The translations under genes were made by a program, and so were the position numbers. A stretch of 64,000 nucleotides of DNA from Clostridiaceae bacterium (GTDB taxonomy: Bacteria; Bacillota; Clostridia; Clostridiales; Clostridiaceae). A model generated the notes under the pieces. It made no database searches. It saw only the letters and a program-made list of their open reading frames with translations, and was not told where the DNA came from. The DNA is taken from the NCBI GenBank assembly GCA_902363375.1, contig CABIZX010000001.1:868001-932000 (forward strand). Direction: 5' to 3'. Below, one piece after another: positions 42,521-51,677 of the stretch (position 1 is its first letter; the number at the start of each line of letters is the position of its first letter).

Positions 42521-43180
42521 ATGTATAGTTTATTAATCATAATTGGAATAACTTTAATTGTTCTAAATATAAAAGCTATAAGAAGAGAAGAAAAAAGTTT
42601 TAGTAAAGTTATGGGAGAAGCTGAGTTAGATGTAGATGAACTAGATATGAGACTAGTAGAAATAAGAAGTGAGTTTGCTAAAACAGTTACTGAGATACAA
42701 AGAGAAATAAGTGACTTAAAAAAAGAAAGTTATGTAGAATCAAAAGAAAATTTTAAGAATCATGAGAAAATTATTAACAATATGTCAGAAGAGCAGTATA
42801 ATATTTCTAAAAAGAAATTGACAGCGCAGATTGATAAATCAAATGAGGAGAGTAACTTAGAGGTAAAAGAGTCAAACGAAAATATAAGAGATTTAGATAA
42901 AGAAAACAGTAATAATGAATACATAAGTACTTTAGTAGATAAGATTAATTCTTTGGATGACGATATTATTATTCAAGTTGACAATAAAGACAAACTGATT
43001 GGTGAATCAAAAGAAGAAGAAAAAGACACTGATCCTAAAAAGGTCATAAAGAATAATAGCTTAAAAGTAGAAGATGTAAAGAAGCTATTAAGTGAGGGCT
43101 TAAATGAAGATGCTATAGCACAACGTCTTAATATAGGGAAGGGTGAAGTCTTATTAATAAAAGAATTATACTCAAAGTAA
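42521..43180 (+). CDS. Membrane-anchored coiled-coil protein, SwrB-like position (DUF6115-like)
   Basis: A 219-residue protein with one N-terminal membrane helix (LLIIIGITLIVLNIKAI), a long charged coiled coil and a C-terminal helix-turn-helix-like segment (LLSEGLNEDAIAQRLNIGKG) similar to the DUF6115 tail. In Bacillus, swrB, which activates flagellar assembly through FliP, also directly follows sigD and has the same topology. A SwrB-like role is inferred from position and layout, not from strong similarity. Confidence 0.65.
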   Translation: MYSLLIIIGITLIVLNIKAIRREEKSFSKVMGEAELDVDELDMRLVEIRSEFAKTVTEIQREISDLKKESYVESKENFKNHEKIINNMSEEQYNISKKKLTAQIDKSNEESNLEVKESNENIRDLDKENSNNEYISTLVDKINSLDDDIIIQVDNKDKLIGESKEEEKDTDPKKVIKNNSLKVEDVKKLLSEGLNEDAIAQRLNIGKGEVLLIKELYSK

Positions 43181-43188
43181 AAAGATGT

Positions 43189-43386
43189 ATTAATATTTTA
43201 AGTGACAGAAAAATTTTATTTGGTATAGGAATAGGGATAATTTTGGGAGTATTTTTTACTATACCTGCTAAAATAGACTATAAACTTAGTGATGGCGAAA
43301 TTGAGATAAGAGCAAGAAATTTAGGGATGAGCTATCCAGATGAGGTTAAAATAAATATAAAGGACGGTGCAAATAAAAATGATTAG
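43189..43386 (+). CDS. Small membrane protein without a standard start codon
   Basis: An open frame encodes up to 65 residues from ATT 43189: a basic start (LSDRKILFGI), a membrane helix (FGIGIGIILGVFFTIPAK) and an exposed tail (DYKLSDGEIEIRARNLGMSY). It has no ATG, GTG or TTG before the helix. The stop TAG (43384-43386) overlaps the ATG of flgF, which suggests a real, coupled gene. It could use ATT, or be joined to the preceding gene by a frameshift, since the frame is open back to 43147. The function is unknown. Confidence 0.45.
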   Translation: MNILSDRKILFGIGIGIILGVFFTIPAKIDYKLSDGEIEIRARNLGMSYPDEVKINIKDGANKND

Positions 43387-44161
43387 AGGACTATACACTG
43401 TGGCTTCAGGAATAATTACCAGCGAAAAAAATCAAAGTGCCATTATGAATAACATAGCCAATATAAATACTACAGGATATAAATCACAGACATTATCCAT
43501 GAAGAGTTTTGATGAGGTATATATATCTAACAAGGATGGAAAAAACAATACCAGAGTTAACATTGGCTCTATGAGTAATGGTGTAGAGATAAACGACCGT
43601 ACTACAAATTTTTCACAGGGAAATATAAAGGATACTGGAGTTAAAACTGATTTTGCACTGCAAGGAGAAGGATTTTTCGTAGTCCAACGACAAACTGGCA
43701 ATGGAGCTACAAATTATTATACAAGAGATGGTCATTTTGCAGTAGATACGTCAGGATATCTAGTTAACTCTAGTGGAGATAGAGTTCTTGGAAGAAGTGG
43801 AGGTGGGCTATCACCAATTTATATAGGACAAGGAAGTATTTCTAGTGATGCAATTGGAAATATATTTGCAGATGGTAGAGCAGCAGGAAGATTAGCTGTG
43901 GTGAATTTTCCAAAGGATAATAAAGGTGGCTATGAAAATTTGACTGAATTTACATACAATCTTTACGAAGGAACCAACCCAACCTTTGTCAATAATCCAT
44001 ATGTGGTTAATAGTGCTCTAGAAGGATCTAATGTTAGTGTAGTAACAGAGACTAATAATATGATGACTGTAATGAGAAACTTTGAAAGTAATACAACTAT
44101 ACTGAAGGTTTTAGACTCTACATTAGATAAAGCCGTTAATGAGATAGGTACTGCTAGATAG
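43379..44161 (+). CDS. flgF: Flagellar rod protein, FlgF/FlgG family (first copy)
   Basis: About 260 residues from ATG 43379 with AAGGACGGTG upstream. The N-terminus MIRGLYTVASGIITSEKNQS with NNIANINTTGYKSQTLS, the middle TGVKTDFALQGEGFFVV and the C-terminus EGSNVSVVTETNNMMTVMRN are typical of rod proteins. As the first of two adjacent copies it probably is FlgF (proximal rod), with FlgG next; the two are hard to tell apart by sequence alone. Confidence 0.85.
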   Translation: MIRGLYTVASGIITSEKNQSAIMNNIANINTTGYKSQTLSMKSFDEVYISNKDGKNNTRVNIGSMSNGVEINDRTTNFSQGNIKDTGVKTDFALQGEGFFVVQRQTGNGATNYYTRDGHFAVDTSGYLVNSSGDRVLGRSGGGLSPIYIGQGSISSDAIGNIFADGRAAGRLAVVNFPKDNKGGYENLTEFTYNLYEGTNPTFVNNPYVVNSALEGSNVSVVTETNNMMTVMRNFESNTTILKVLDSTLDKAVNEIGTAR

Positions 44162-44197
44162 TAATAATAGATAAATAAGAAATTGAGGAGTGAACTT

Positions 44198-44986
44198 ATG
44201 TACGGAATGTTTTACACCAATAGAAGTGCAATGGAAGCACAGCAGAATAAATTAGACTTAATATCAAACAATATAGCAAATGTTGGTACTATTGGGTATA
44301 AGAAATTGTCATCTACCTTTCAAGATCTTTATACTAGTTCTCTAGAGCGATTAGGAGTACCAACATCTGAGGATGCAGATACTAAACTTTACATTGGAAC
44401 TGGAGTAAAATCTACTAATGAGGTTAGAGTAAAAACTCAAGGAAGTTTAGTAGATACAAAGCTATCTACTGACTTAGCTATAGATGGAGAAGGTCTATTT
44501 AAAGTATATAAACAAGATGGAAGTGTAGCTTACACTAGAAATGGAAACTTTAAAGTAGATGCTGCTGGAACTTTAGTAGATAATAATGGATATAGATTAT
44601 CTATAACGGATGCAAATGGTAATGAAATAAATGTACCCGGTGGGCCAATAAACTTTTCTAAAGATAAGTTCTCTATAGATGCTAATGGTGCCCTATCATT
44701 AGATAATAATGGGAACGTCATAAAAGTAGGAGATATTAAAACCTACGAAACAGTAGGAGATAAAGGTTTTATTTCTGCAGGACAGAGCTTATTTGTTCCA
44801 GTAGAAGGAGCTACAGTTATGGAAACTACCAAGAGAAATATTTATCAAGGATTTACTGAAAACTCAAATGTAGATATATCTACAGAGATGACTGATATGA
44901 TCGTAGCTCAAAGAGCATTTCAATTAAGCTCATCTGCTTTAAGAACTGCAGATGATATGTGGCAAATGATAAATAATTTAAGATAG
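44198..44986 (+). CDS. flgG: Flagellar distal rod protein FlgG
   Basis: About 262 residues from ATG 44198, with GAGGAGTG upstream. It begins MYGMFYTNRSAMEAQQNKLD with ISNNIANVGTIGYKKLSSTF and ends NSNVDISTEMTDMIVAQRAF plus QLSSSALRTADDMWQMINNL, the FlgG/FlgE-type C-terminal helix. It is the last gene of the operon, which ends at a strong terminator 12 bases on. Confidence 0.88.
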   Translation: MYGMFYTNRSAMEAQQNKLDLISNNIANVGTIGYKKLSSTFQDLYTSSLERLGVPTSEDADTKLYIGTGVKSTNEVRVKTQGSLVDTKLSTDLAIDGEGLFKVYKQDGSVAYTRNGNFKVDAAGTLVDNNGYRLSITDANGNEINVPGGPINFSKDKFSIDANGALSLDNNGNVIKVGDIKTYETVGDKGFISAGQSLFVPVEGATVMETTKRNIYQGFTENSNVDISTEMTDMIVAQRAFQLSSSALRTADDMWQMINNLR

Positions 44987-44998
44987 ACAATAAAGTGC

Positions 44999-45033
44999 AA
45001 AGAATGAAAGACTTAGTTTTTCATTCTTTTTTT
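44999..45033 (+). terminator. Terminator of the large flagellar operon
   Basis: AAAGAATGAAA (44999-45009) pairs with TTTCATTCTTT (45019-45029), followed by more T. It is an 11-bp stem 12 bases after the flgG stop. Confidence 0.85.
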
Positions 45034-45134
45034 ACATTACGAAACATATAATATACTATTAACAAAAGATAAACTTTAAATAAAAGGGGGGATATGATGG
45101 GGTAGGATATTTATTTGGATGTTTATTAAGTATA

Positions 45135-45881
45135 TTGTTTTGGAAGTTTGATCGACATAATTTATTTACTAGAATTAATTTCAAAGTTAATGTAATAGTA
45201 AAGAATAAGAAATTATTACAGGTAATATATCTTATATTTATAGTAGTCTTAGGAATGATAATAAATATAATCAGTAAAAATGAATTAATTGATGCCATTG
45301 TTGCTTTTTTCGTTATTGAGATAAGTAATAGTGAAAGAAAAACGGTAATTAAAAAGTCTACTGAAAAAAAAGAATTTTATAATACCTTATCTTTAATTAG
45401 CAAATCACTGATTTGTGGTTTTTTAGCACCACTAACCTATATTTTAATTATAGGTAATGGTGGTGGAGTAATGTATACGCTAATATATTATATCAGTGAT
45501 GATGAAGAATTTAAATTTATAAATGCTATTTTAAACATGTTAAATATTATTCCAACTCTTATAGGAGGAATGTTCTTATATATTATTTATATAATTAGAA
45601 ATAAAACTTTTAAAATTAATTTTAAAGGGGATTTTTTAGGAAATCTAGTTACTAACCCATTATTAAATATTTATATTTTATCAGCATACATTGAATCTGT
45701 TAATTTTTATTATATACAAGATAAAGGAGTACATTACCTAAAAAGCTATGGTGTATATCAAGGAAAAATTGATGATTTGTGTGTTAAAGATTTTTTAACT
45801 ATTATATATGGATTATGCTTTATTTTATATATTATATTTTGGGTTTACATGATAAATAGAGGATCGATAATAAAATTTTAA
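45135..45881 (+). CDS. Hypothetical membrane protein, apparently frameshifted at its start
   Basis: The frame encodes about 248 residues with four or more membrane helices (for example LLQVIYLIFIVVLGMIINII, LICGFLAPLTYILII and FLTIIYGLCFILYIIFWVYM). The best start, ATGATG at 45094-45099 behind GGGGGGA, is one base out of frame: it runs into a stop at 45103 after a G-run at 45099-45102. With one more G it would read MMGVGYLFGCLLSILFWKF and continue in this frame. Otherwise TTG 45135 must start it. No family was recognised. Confidence 0.55.
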   Translation: MFWKFDRHNLFTRINFKVNVIVKNKKLLQVIYLIFIVVLGMIINIISKNELIDAIVAFFVIEISNSERKTVIKKSTEKKEFYNTLSLISKSLICGFLAPLTYILIIGNGGGVMYTLIYYISDDEEFKFINAILNMLNIIPTLIGGMFLYIIYIIRNKTFKINFKGDFLGNLVTNPLLNIYILSAYIESVNFYYIQDKGVHYLKSYGVYQGKIDDLCVKDFLTIIYGLCFILYIIFWVYMINRGSIIKF

Positions 45882-45911
45882 TTAAATAATAATAAATAAG
45901 AACTTATAAAT

Positions 45912-45961
45912 AAAAAAAGTGGTGACAAAGTCTTATGCTAAACTTTGTCACCACTTTTTTT
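45912..45961. terminator. Bidirectional terminator
   Basis: A-run plus GTGGTGACAAAGT (left arm 45912-45931) pairs perfectly with ACTTTGTCACCAC plus T-run (45942-45961): 20 bp with a 10-base loop. The A-run and T-run serve both the plus-strand membrane gene and the minus-strand pyrophosphatase gene. Confidence 0.95.
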
Positions 45962-45965
45962 ATAG

Positions 45966-47606
45966 TTATTTAATTTGGTTTATAACCTCTGTAAGTGGTG
46001 GAATAACTTGTTTCTTTCTAGAAACAATCTTATCAATATAAGCTGTTCCATTGGTTAATTTTACGTTAAAGGCTCTAGAAAATACTTCTTTATGCTCACC
46101 ACATACAATGAATAGAGAAGAGCTCTTAAAGATATCAGTAACCATAAGAATAATCATATCAAACTTACCTTGGGTTACCTTCTCATTCATAAGAGTCTTT
46201 AAATCATTAATTAATGGTGTAAAGCCATCCATATAGGTAGTGGTTATTTGACCGACTCCTATTTTAAAGTTGCCTATGTTAAAGATTTTAAAATCTTGAT
46301 ATAGAAGTTCCTTTGGACTTTTTCCGTCTAAAGAAGTTCCTGCTTTAAACATCTCTTGTGCAAATTTTTCTATATCTATATTAGCAATTTCAGCCAATCT
46401 CTTTAGAATAATTTCATCCACTATAGTTGCCGTTGGAGATTTTAGTAATAGAGTATCAGAAATAATAGCTCCACATAAAATTCCAGATACTTTTTTAGAT
46501 GGTCTAATTCCATTTTCAAAAAATATGTTAGCCACTATGGTAGAAGTACTTCCTACAGGCTCATTCCTAAAATATATTGGTTGACCTGTTTGGATATCTC
46601 CTATTCTATGATGATCAATAATTTCTAAGATATTTGCATCTTCAAGGCCATCTACAGATTGAGTTTTTTCATTATGATCCACTAGGATTACTTTCTTTCT
46701 TTGCTGAGTTATTAAGTGATATCTAGAGATACTTCCAACTACAGAGCCATCTTCATCTAAAACAGGATAACTTCTATATCTAGTTTCTAGCATGATATCT
46801 TTAATCTCTTCAATGAAATCGCTAGTAGAGAATGTAATTACATTATTCTTAGTCATTACATATTCTATAGGAATACTTTGAGGTATTAATCTGGCTGCAG
46901 TAAAAGAGTCATATGGAGTACTGATTATAGTACATCCTTTTTCCTTAGCTAGTTCAATAATTTTTTCAGATGGATTAGTATTATTAGTAATAATCATTAA
47001 TCTAGCATTACATTCTAATACAAACTCTTGAACTACCTCACGGTCACCACAGATACAGATATCTTCTGCCTCTATTAAATTTTTATCATTTGGCTCCATC
47101 ATAGAAACTACTACTTTTCCTTTAAGTTCTAAATTCTCATCTGATAAATAAATAATTTGGGCAGATAGAGTTTCTAAAATGTTACTAAGTTTTGTTTTAC
47201 TTTTAGCTAGCACATAATTATCCCAAATATCTAGATAACTAGAAGCTAAATTTGATACAGATACGATTCCAGCTAATTTTTCATTAGGATATATAACTGG
47301 AAGTGTTTTAATATTTTTTTGTTTCATTATGGACCAAGCCATCTTTAAAGAAATATCTGAAGCAATAGGGGCTACTGTATCTATTTTTAAATCCATAATT
47401 TGAGGCTTTACAGTTTGAACAAGCTGTGGTGGTTCAACTCCAAAGTAATCTAGAATAAACTTAGTTTCTCTACTAATATCTCCTAGTCTAATTGGAATAG
47501 CATTAATTCGTTGAGTTTTATTTTTAAACTCTGAGTATGCAATTGCTGCGCATATGGAATCAGAGTCAGGATTTCTATGTCCTGTTATATATACTTTATC
47601 TCTCAT
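45966..47606 (-). CDS. Manganese-dependent inorganic pyrophosphatase with CBS and DRTGG domains
   Basis: About 546 residues. On the minus strand AAGGAAGG precedes ATG 47606; an upstream start at 47627 overlaps this site. The family II catalytic DHH core is split: VYITGHRNPDSDSICAAIAY at the N-terminus, then VDHNE, IIDHHRIGDI and the C-terminal DHHA2 domain. Between them lie CBS, DRTGG (about 185-250) and a second CBS (about 255-305). CBS pyrophosphatases are usually inhibited by AMP/ADP and activated by ApnA. It hydrolyses pyrophosphate in the cytoplasm. Confidence 0.93.
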   Translation of the reverse strand: MRDKVYITGHRNPDSDSICAAIAYSEFKNKTQRINAIPIRLGDISRETKFILDYFGVEPPQLVQTVKPQIMDLKIDTVAPIASDISLKMAWSIMKQKNIKTLPVIYPNEKLAGIVSVSNLASSYLDIWDNYVLAKSKTKLSNILETLSAQIIYLSDENLELKGKVVVSMMEPNDKNLIEAEDICICGDREVVQEFVLECNARLMIITNNTNPSEKIIELAKEKGCTIISTPYDSFTAARLIPQSIPIEYVMTKNNVITFSTSDFIEEIKDIMLETRYRSYPVLDEDGSVVGSISRYHLITQQRKKVILVDHNEKTQSVDGLEDANILEIIDHHRIGDIQTGQPIYFRNEPVGSTSTIVANIFFENGIRPSKKVSGILCGAIISDTLLLKSPTATIVDEIILKRLAEIANIDIEKFAQEMFKAGTSLDGKSPKELLYQDFKIFNIGNFKIGVGQITTTYMDGFTPLINDLKTLMNEKVTQGKFDMIILMVTDIFKSSSLFIVCGEHKEVFSRAFNVKLTNGTAYIDKIVSRKKQVIPPLTEVINQIK

Positions 47607-47766
47607 GAATAACCTTCCTTTGTGCAATCTATTTTATAATTAGTATTTTAAATGTTTATTTACTTTATGTAAAGTTAAAGTTTTCATATCCTGATGGGAT
47701 GGTACATATATTTTAATGATAGATTATTTCTAACTATAAATAAATATATTGTAAGGGGGAGAAAAT

Positions 47767-50316
47767 GTGAATGCTAAAGAGTATAGAGGCCTATCTACCA
47801 ATGAAATAGAAGATAGACTAAAGGAGTATGGATTAAATGAGCTACAGAGCAAAAAAAGAGTATCACCCATAAAGATATTCTTATTACAATTCAATGACTT
47901 GATTATTTGGATATTGATGGTAGCAACGTTGATATCAGGTTTTATGGGGGATAAAGCAGATGCTATAACTATTTTAATAATTATAGTAATGAATGGAACT
48001 TTAGGATTTGTACAAGAGTATAAGACCGAGAAATCTTTGGAACAGTTGAAAAAACTATCGTCACCTACAGCTAAAGTAATACGAAATGGAAAAATTGAGG
48101 TTATAAACTCCATATACTTAGTACCAGGAGATCTAGTTATACTAGAGAGTGGAGATAGAATACCTGCAGATAGCATATTAATTGAAGGAAATAATCTTAT
48201 GATGGATGAGTCGCTTCTAACTGGTGAATCGGTAGGAGTGCACAAGAGTCCGGATGATAGCGATAATAATATATATATGGGAACTAATGTTTTAACTGGA
48301 AGAGGAAAGGCTAAGGTATATGGAACTGGTATGAATACAGAAATGGGTAAGATAGCTCACATGCTTCACTCCATAGAGGATGAGCCTTCTCCATTAAAGG
48401 AAAGATTAAATTCCCTTGGGAAAGTCCTTTTAGTTCTTTGTTTAGTTATATGTGCTGTGGTAACATTTTTAGGCATCTATAGAGGGGAAAATGTCTATGC
48501 GATGTTCTTATCTGGAGTTAGTTTAGCCGTTGCTGCTATTCCAGAAGGATTATCAGCTATAGTAACTGTTGCTCTTGCTTTGGGAGTATCTAGAATGCTT
48601 AAGAGAAACGCTTTAGTAAGAAAATTACCAGCAGTTGAAACTTTAGGATGTACTTCTGTAATATGTAGTGATAAGACTGGAACACTAACAGAAAACAGGA
48701 TGACAGTAACTGCCCTATTGCACAACGGGAAAATTCATGATATTGATGAAGATAAAAGCTTTGATCATGATATTCTGAAAAAAATATTTGTATATTGTAA
48801 TGATTGCAATTACAATTATTCAGTTAACTCTATGGAAAAAGCTTTAATGGGAGATCCTACAGAAACCGCCTTAATAAAAGGATTTTTTAAGAAAATTTCG
48901 GACGTAGAAGCCTTTAATAGTAAAGTCGAAAGAATTTTTGATATTCCTTTCGACTCTACAAGGAAAATGATGACAGTAATTGTTAAAGATAAGACTACGA
49001 AGAAGGATACATGCTATGTTAAAGGGGCTCCAGAAAGAGTTTTAGACAGATGTTCACATATATTAGTAAATGGAAGAATAGAACCTCTAACTATTCCTTA
49101 TAGAAGAAGTGTTGAGAAACTTATTGATGATATGTCCTTTAGAGCTCTCCGATGTATTGCTGGTGCATACAAGGATGATAACTTGATAAAAGGGGAGAAG
49201 GTTGAAAATGGTTTGGTTTTTGTTGGGGTAGCTGGAATCATAGACCCACCAAGGAAAGAAGTAAAAGATGCGGTTTTAAGATGTAGAGTAGCAGGAATAA
49301 GACCGGTTATGATTACTGGTGATCATAAAAATACAGCATTTGCCATTGGAAAGGATTTAAATATCTGTAATGAAAGTAAAGAAGTAATTACAGGAGCTGA
49401 GCTTGATAGGATAAATGACAAAGAACTTGAAAAATCTATAGATAATTATAGAATCTTTGCAAGAGTTAGTCCTAAACATAAATTAAGAATAGTAAAAGCC
49501 TTTAAAAGTAGAGGAAATATTGTAGCAATGACCGGAGATGGAGTTAATGATGCGCCGGCTATTAAGGAAGCGGATATTGGAATAGCTATGGGCATTTCAG
49601 GAACAGATGTAACCAAGGAAGCTGCATCAATGATATTATTAGATGATAACTTTGCCACTATTGTAACTGCTATAGAAGAAGGAAGAGTTATATATGATAA
49701 TATTAGAAAATTTATAAGATACCTACTATCCTGTAATTTAGGAGAAGTATTAACTATGTTTTTAGCTTCATTATTTTATTTAGAAGTACCACTACTTCCA
49801 ATTCAGATCTTATTTGTAAATTTAGTTACAGATGGGCTTCCAGCTATAGCTCTTGGAGTAGACCCTGCGGATAAAAATATAATGTATGAAAAGCCAAGAG
49901 AAAAGGGAGAGAGCATATTTGCAAGAGGATTAAAAGAGAAGATATTAATTAGAGGTGCTTTAATTGGTGTTTGTACTGTTTTGGCATTTTTAGCAGGTAA
50001 ATACTATGGATATGAACTAGAGGTATGTAGAACACTAGCTCTTGGAACTTTGATCTGCTCCCAATTAATTCACGTATTTGAATGCAGAAGTGAAAAGTAT
50101 TCTTTATTCGAAATCAATCCATTTACTAATATGTACCTAGTAGGATCAGTTATTATTTCAATAACAGCTCTACTATTAATAATTTATTTACCAGTGTTAC
50201 AGGGAATATTCCACACTATGCCTATAGGTATTGGTCAATGGGCTATTATTGTATTTTTCTCTGGGATAATATCATTTATTAATAGCATTGCTACTTTTGT
50301 AGGAAATAGATCTTAG
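47767..50316 (+). CDS. Calcium-type cation-transporting P-type ATPase
   Basis: An 849-residue P2A ATPase from GTG 47767 (GGGGGAG upstream). The phosphorylation site is CSDKTGTLTENRM with D302. The actuator loop is MDESLLTGESVGVHKS, the helix-4 motif is AVAAIPEGLSAIVTVALALG with PEGL, and the hinge is MTGDGVNDAPAIKEADIGIA. About ten membrane helices are expected. The PEGL and the C-terminal helix set fit a calcium exporter of the SERCA/PMCA group. It is transcribed away from the pyrophosphatase gene. Confidence 0.93.
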   Translation: MNAKEYRGLSTNEIEDRLKEYGLNELQSKKRVSPIKIFLLQFNDLIIWILMVATLISGFMGDKADAITILIIIVMNGTLGFVQEYKTEKSLEQLKKLSSPTAKVIRNGKIEVINSIYLVPGDLVILESGDRIPADSILIEGNNLMMDESLLTGESVGVHKSPDDSDNNIYMGTNVLTGRGKAKVYGTGMNTEMGKIAHMLHSIEDEPSPLKERLNSLGKVLLVLCLVICAVVTFLGIYRGENVYAMFLSGVSLAVAAIPEGLSAIVTVALALGVSRMLKRNALVRKLPAVETLGCTSVICSDKTGTLTENRMTVTALLHNGKIHDIDEDKSFDHDILKKIFVYCNDCNYNYSVNSMEKALMGDPTETALIKGFFKKISDVEAFNSKVERIFDIPFDSTRKMMTVIVKDKTTKKDTCYVKGAPERVLDRCSHILVNGRIEPLTIPYRRSVEKLIDDMSFRALRCIAGAYKDDNLIKGEKVENGLVFVGVAGIIDPPRKEVKDAVLRCRVAGIRPVMITGDHKNTAFAIGKDLNICNESKEVITGAELDRINDKELEKSIDNYRIFARVSPKHKLRIVKAFKSRGNIVAMTGDGVNDAPAIKEADIGIAMGISGTDVTKEAASMILLDDNFATIVTAIEEGRVIYDNIRKFIRYLLSCNLGEVLTMFLASLFYLEVPLLPIQILFVNLVTDGLPAIALGVDPADKNIMYEKPREKGESIFARGLKEKILIRGALIGVCTVLAFLAGKYYGYELEVCRTLALGTLICSQLIHVFECRSEKYSLFEINPFTNMYLVGSVIISITALLLIIYLPVLQGIFHTMPIGIGQWAIIVFFSGIISFINSIATFVGNRS

Positions 50317-50373
50317 TATTTAACAAACTAAAAAATAAATAGAAAAATAGACCGTATAAATTACAGAATATAA

Positions 50374-50411
50374 AAACGCCTATCATATAAAATTATCACT
50401 GTTAGGCGTTT
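50374..50411. terminator. Terminator after the P-type ATPase gene
   Basis: AAACGCCTA (50374-50382) pairs with TAGGCGTTT (50403-50411), a 9-bp stem with a 20-base loop. It lies between convergent genes. Confidence 0.65.
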
Positions 50412-50449
50412 ACTTTTAAAAAATGATAATGGAATTTCAATATTAAATG

Positions 50450-50503
50450 AAACCTTAAATATTTAGCTATACAAAATTTTATATAGTTAAATATTTAAGG
50501 TTT
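50450..50503. terminator. Long hairpin, probable terminator of lrgAB
   Basis: The left arm (50450-50471, beginning AAACCTTAAATATTTA) pairs with the right arm (50482-50503, ending TAAATATTTAAGGTTT) over 22 bp with one G-T pair. It lies just downstream of the minus-strand lrgB stop. Confidence 0.75.
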
Positions 50504-50536
50504 TATATAGTATGTACTGCTAGAATAGGTGTTATC

Positions 50537-51229
50537 CTATATAAAGTTAGCAAATATCGATGCACCAACTACGGTGATTAAACCTGATACTGCTATAGCT
50601 AAGCTGCTCATAGCTCCTTCAATTTCTCCCATTTCTATAGCCTTTACAGTTCCAATAGCATGAGAAGAAGTGCCAATAGCAATTCCCTTTGCAACAGGTT
50701 CGTGGATATTAAAGATTTTACAGACCATTTCAGCAATAATGTTACCAAGGATGCCAGTGACAATAATAACAGCCACAGTAATTGTTACAATACCATTTAA
50801 CTCTTCTGAAATTCCCATACCTATAGCTGTAGTAATGGATTTTGGAAGTAAGGTTACATATTGCTCATGAGTTAATTTAAAAAGTAAAGAAAATAAGAAT
50901 ACACTAGTAAGGCTAGATATTACTCCAGAAAAAATTCCTATGATAATAGCCTTTAAATTACTTTTAAGCAAATCAAGCTGCTGATATAAAGGAATGGCTA
51001 GGCATACCGTAGCTGGGGTTAATAAATAGCTTAAATATTTTGCGCCGTTATTATAACTTTCAAAATCTACTCCAGAAACTACAATAATTATCATTACAAA
51101 CATAATTGAAATAAGGAGAGGATTAAAAATTGGATTATTAAATTTTTTCTTTAAAAATAAACCTAATTCATATCCAAGAACACTGACTACAACTCCAAAA
51201 AATACTGAATTACATAATAAATCTTTCAA
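50537..51229 (-). CDS. lrgB: LrgB-family membrane protein
   Basis: A 230-residue membrane protein with six to seven helices and the conserved motif LLPKSITTAIGMGISEELNG, then PVAKGIAIGTSSHAIGTVKA. LrgB/CidB proteins work with LrgA/CidA. Once described as antiholins, several (for example Bacillus PftAB) are pyruvate transporters. Its start overlaps the lrgA stop by 4 bases. Confidence 0.92.
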   Translation of the reverse strand: MKDLLCNSVFFGVVVSVLGYELGLFLKKKFNNPIFNPLLISIMFVMIIIVVSGVDFESYNNGAKYLSYLLTPATVCLAIPLYQQLDLLKSNLKAIIIGIFSGVISSLTSVFLFSLLFKLTHEQYVTLLPKSITTAIGMGISEELNGIVTITVAVIIVTGILGNIIAEMVCKIFNIHEPVAKGIAIGTSSHAIGTVKAIEMGEIEGAMSSLAIAVSGLITVVGASIFANFI

Positions 51230-51585
51230 TTTTTACGCCCTCTTTCTGATTTAATAATCCGTTGAGTAACTTTTCCTGTTATAACCATAATAATTATTGT
51301 GGTTAAAATAGTTATGACGATAACAGGAATAAATATATCTTTAAGCGCATCCCAGGAAACTAACAAACCAACTGCTGCAGGTATAAACATTAAAGGCATA
51401 ATCTCTATTAAGAAATTTCCGGCATCCTTTACTTGATCAAGTGGAATTATCTTTGATTTTAATAAAAGAAGCATAATAACTAAACCATATATACTTGCTG
51501 GGATAGGTAACGGAATAAAATATTTTAATACTTCTCCAATAAAAGTTACTACTAAAATAATTACAAATTGTCTAAAGTATTTCAT
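51226..51585 (-). CDS. lrgA: LrgA/CidA-family membrane protein
   Basis: A 119-residue protein with four membrane helices and the family motif LPIPASIYGLVIMLLLLKSK, then IMPLMFIPAAVGLLVS. First gene of the lrgAB pair on the minus strand. AAAGGGGGA precedes its ATG at 51585. A sigma-A promoter and a perfect palindromic operator lie directly upstream, next to a divergent-sited regulator gene. Confidence 0.92.
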   Translation of the reverse strand: MKYFRQFVIILVVTFIGEVLKYFIPLPIPASIYGLVIMLLLLKSKIIPLDQVKDAGNFLIEIMPLMFIPAAVGLLVSWDALKDIFIPVIVITILTTIIIMVITGKVTQRIIKSERGRKN

Positions 51586-51600
51586 TGAAATTCCCCCTTT

Positions 51601-51621
51601 TAAATTGGTATTACCAATTTA
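51601..51621. promoter_or_regulatory. Operator palindrome for a FadR/GntR-type regulator
   Basis: TAAATTGGTA-T-TACCAATTTA is a perfect 21-base palindrome. The core TTGGTATTACCAA resembles LldR/PdhR-type GntR operators (TGGT-N3-ACCA). It covers the predicted transcription start of lrgA, so bound protein would block initiation or early elongation. The regulator at 51678-52370 is the natural candidate. Confidence 0.8.
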
Positions 51622-51623
51622 AA

Positions 51624-51652
51624 ATTGTACATACTTTTTTAAAATCTGTCAA
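51624..51652 (-). promoter_or_regulatory. Sigma-A promoter of lrgAB
   Basis: On the minus strand TTGACA (51652-51647), 17 bases, then TACAAT (51629-51624). Both boxes are near consensus. Confidence 0.8.
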
Positions 51653-51677
51653 ATTGGAGAATATAAAAAAATAGCGA

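Noticed and set aside
47730..48245. Minus-strand open frame of 171 codons
   Set aside because: It overlaps the 5' end of the P-type ATPase gene in antisense and resembles no protein family.
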